Below, in pieces: positions 6,886-7,904 of a stretch of 7,904 nucleotides of DNA. The notes beneath the pieces are model-generated. The model did no database searches. It saw only the letters and a program-made list of their open reading frames with translations, and was not told the DNA's origin. Each line of letters begins with the position of its first letter. Positions within the stretch are counted from its first letter, which is position 1. The stretch lies in contig JAICHT010000161.1 of the NCBI GenBank assembly GCA_025924755.1, positions 1 to 7,904 on the forward strand, read 5' to 3'. The stretch comes from Chitinophagaceae bacterium (GTDB taxonomy: Bacteria; Bacteroidota; Bacteroidia; Chitinophagales; Chitinophagaceae). The translations under genes were made by a program, and so were the position numbers.

Positions 6886-7608
6886 ATGAAACCCCATATG
6901 GTTCTTTTACTGTTAGCAGCAATAAGTTTCAGCTCGTGTAATTATTGGGGTGGTAAACGGGTAAGAGGCAATGGTATTTCTGCTACCCAACAGCGTAGCG
7001 TCGGTGCTTTTTCCGGTATTGAAGTAAGAGGTGGTTATGATGTGTATCTGTCTCAAAGTACCGACAATACTTTAAAAATAGAAGGCGATGAAAATCTACT
7101 GCCTTATATAGAAATAGAGAAAGAAGGCGATGTGCTCCGCATCGGCAGCAGGAGCGGATTTAACCTGCAACCGCGGACCGGTATTAAAATATATGCGTCG
7201 GCCCCGGTATTTAAAAAACTGATGATATCGGGTAGTGGCGATATTGTTTCGCAATCAAAAATTACCAGTTCTAATGCCATTAATGCCCAGATAAGAGGCA
7301 GTGGTGATATTACACTGGATATAGAAGCACCTGTTTTTGAAGCAGGCATATCGGGCAGCGGCGATATTAAAGTATCCGGCAGCACCCGAAATTTTAAAGG
7401 CAGTATTATGGGCAGTGGTAATATTAAATGCTTTGACCTGCTAAGCGAAAAAAGCGATATTGATATTGCCGGCAGCGGCGATGCGCAAGTATATGCCAGT
7501 AAAGAACTGAATGTAGATATTAAAGGAGCCGGCGATGTGCAATACAAAGGTACTCCATCGGTAAGCCAAAGCATTAAGGGCGCCGGTAGCGTAACTAAGG
7601 CCGGATAA
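6886..7608 (+). CDS. GIN-domain (DUF2807) lipoprotein with a GSGD repeat ladder
   Basis: The 240-residue protein begins with a lipoprotein signal peptide: MKPHMVLLLLAAISFSSC, with the lipobox cysteine at C18, so it should be anchored in a membrane, most likely the outer membrane as is common in Bacteroidota. After a short linker, FSGIEVRGGYDVYLSQ (42-57) and NTLKIEGDENLLPYIEIE (61-78) are the opening strands of the 'head GIN' domain, DUF2807. Then comes a beta-helix-like series of G-S/A-G motifs at 116, 138, 157, 176, 196, 214 and 232, spaced 18-22 residues apart: SGSGDI, RGSGDI, SGSGDI, MGSGNI, AGSGDA, KGAGDV, KGAGSV. The family is sometimes labelled a putative autotransporter adhesin, but its function is not established. 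It is transcribed away from guaA and ends 12 nt from the end of the convergent rhomboid gene. No Shine-Dalgarno is visible before the ATG, usual in this phylum. Confidence 0.92.
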   Translation: MKPHMVLLLLAAISFSSCNYWGGKRVRGNGISATQQRSVGAFSGIEVRGGYDVYLSQSTDNTLKIEGDENLLPYIEIEKEGDVLRIGSRSGFNLQPRTGIKIYASAPVFKKLMISGSGDIVSQSKITSSNAINAQIRGSGDITLDIEAPVFEAGISGSGDIKVSGSTRNFKGSIMGSGNIKCFDLLSEKSDIDIAGSGDAQVYASKELNVDIKGAGDVQYKGTPSVSQSIKGAGSVTKAG

Positions 7609-7620
7609 GGATTGCTCCAT

Positions 7621-7904
7621 TTAGAAAAAAGTTCTTCTCCGGGGACGTGCTACCACCCGCTGTGGCTGCACAAACAATTTTACCAGGAGTAATCCAAAAA
7701 TAAAACCACCTATATGGGCGGCATAGGCAATGCTGTCGCCTTCGGCATGGCTGATGGCGCCTTTGCCACTTATGAGTTGAAATACAAACCACAGGCCCAC
7801 TACGATAATAGATGGCAGCCCAATGATCCAGAATAAAATCCATACGCGAACCCGCCTGCCCGGGAATAATAAAATATAACCACCCAGTACACCCGCAATA
7901 GCCC
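7621..7904 (-). CDS. Rhomboid-family intramembrane serine protease, C-terminal end (partial)
   Basis: Reading the - strand from base 7902 down to the stop at 7621-7623 gives 93 residues starting AIAGVLGGYILLFPGRRVRV. This matches the helix that follows the catalytic serine in rhomboids (G-x-S-G-A-x-x-G-x-x-G); the codon cut by the window edge ends in GG, consistent with the glycine after that serine, so the serine itself should lie just outside. A hydrophobic segment (WILFWIIGLPSIIVVGLWFVF) and then SIAYAAHIGGFIFGLLLVKL follow; the histidine in AHIGGF is the second member of the catalytic Ser-His pair. The tail is basic (QPQRVVARPRRRTFF), likely cytoplasmic. Rhomboids cut membrane proteins within their transmembrane helices; the substrate here is unknown. 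The 5' part and start codon are beyond the right edge. It converges with the GIN lipoprotein gene across a 12-nt gap, with no clear hairpin between them. Confidence 0.9.
   Translation of the reverse strand, partial: AIAGVLGGYILLFPGRRVRVWILFWIIGLPSIIVVGLWFVFQLISGKGAISHAEGDSIAYAAHIGGFIFGLLLVKLFVQPQRVVARPRRRTFF

Noticed and set aside
7104..7574. A 156-codon open frame antisense to the GIN lipoprotein gene
   Set aside because: It repeats SPLP-type words that are simply the complement of the GSGD codons. It has no domain of its own, and the sense gene has a lipobox and family match.
7595..7843. An 82-codon - strand frame at the right end
   Set aside because: It is one base out of phase with the rhomboid frame, which carries the AHIGGF motif and hydrophobic helices; this frame gives a Cys/Arg/His-rich sequence with no membrane segments.

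Overview
This window looks like a piece of a Bacteroidota chromosome, probably from the Chitinophagaceae or a close relative. The main reasons are a C-terminal type IX secretion (T9SS) sorting domain, a two-component-regulator-type propeller fragment, a GIN-domain (DUF2807) lipoprotein, and start codons with no strong Shine-Dalgarno sequence. Composition is moderate in GC inside genes and AT-rich between them. I see no tRNA, rRNA, CRISPR array, intact insertion sequence or phage gene.

Left part (1-1168, + strand): the 3' end of a secreted T9SS cargo protein, closed by a clear rho-independent terminator. It is followed by a signal peptide and the first propeller repeat of a sensor-like protein whose sequence stops matching the family after about 74 codons. 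I read this as a truncated pseudogene.

Middle (1169-6755, all on the - strand): four genes in the order guaA (GMP synthase), a secreted type I periplasmic-binding-fold protein, a metallo-beta-lactamase-fold 'ligase-associated' exonuclease and an ATP-dependent DNA ligase. The exonuclease and ligase are two of the four parts of a known bacterial DNA repair module (exonuclease, ligase, Lhr-type helicase, PdeM phosphoesterase). The helicase and PdeM are not in the window; the ligase is instead followed by the truncated propeller gene, so this junction may be a rearrangement point. The binding protein starts 24 nt after guaA and is probably co-transcribed with it.

Right part (6886-7904): a + strand lipoprotein with a ladder of G-S/A-G-D repeats typical of GIN-domain proteins, converging on the 3' end of a rhomboid-family intramembrane protease that runs off the right edge.

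Most of the window is ordinary genome. I found no convincing new system; the items most worth checking are the disrupted junction around 1040-1168 and the incomplete repair module.
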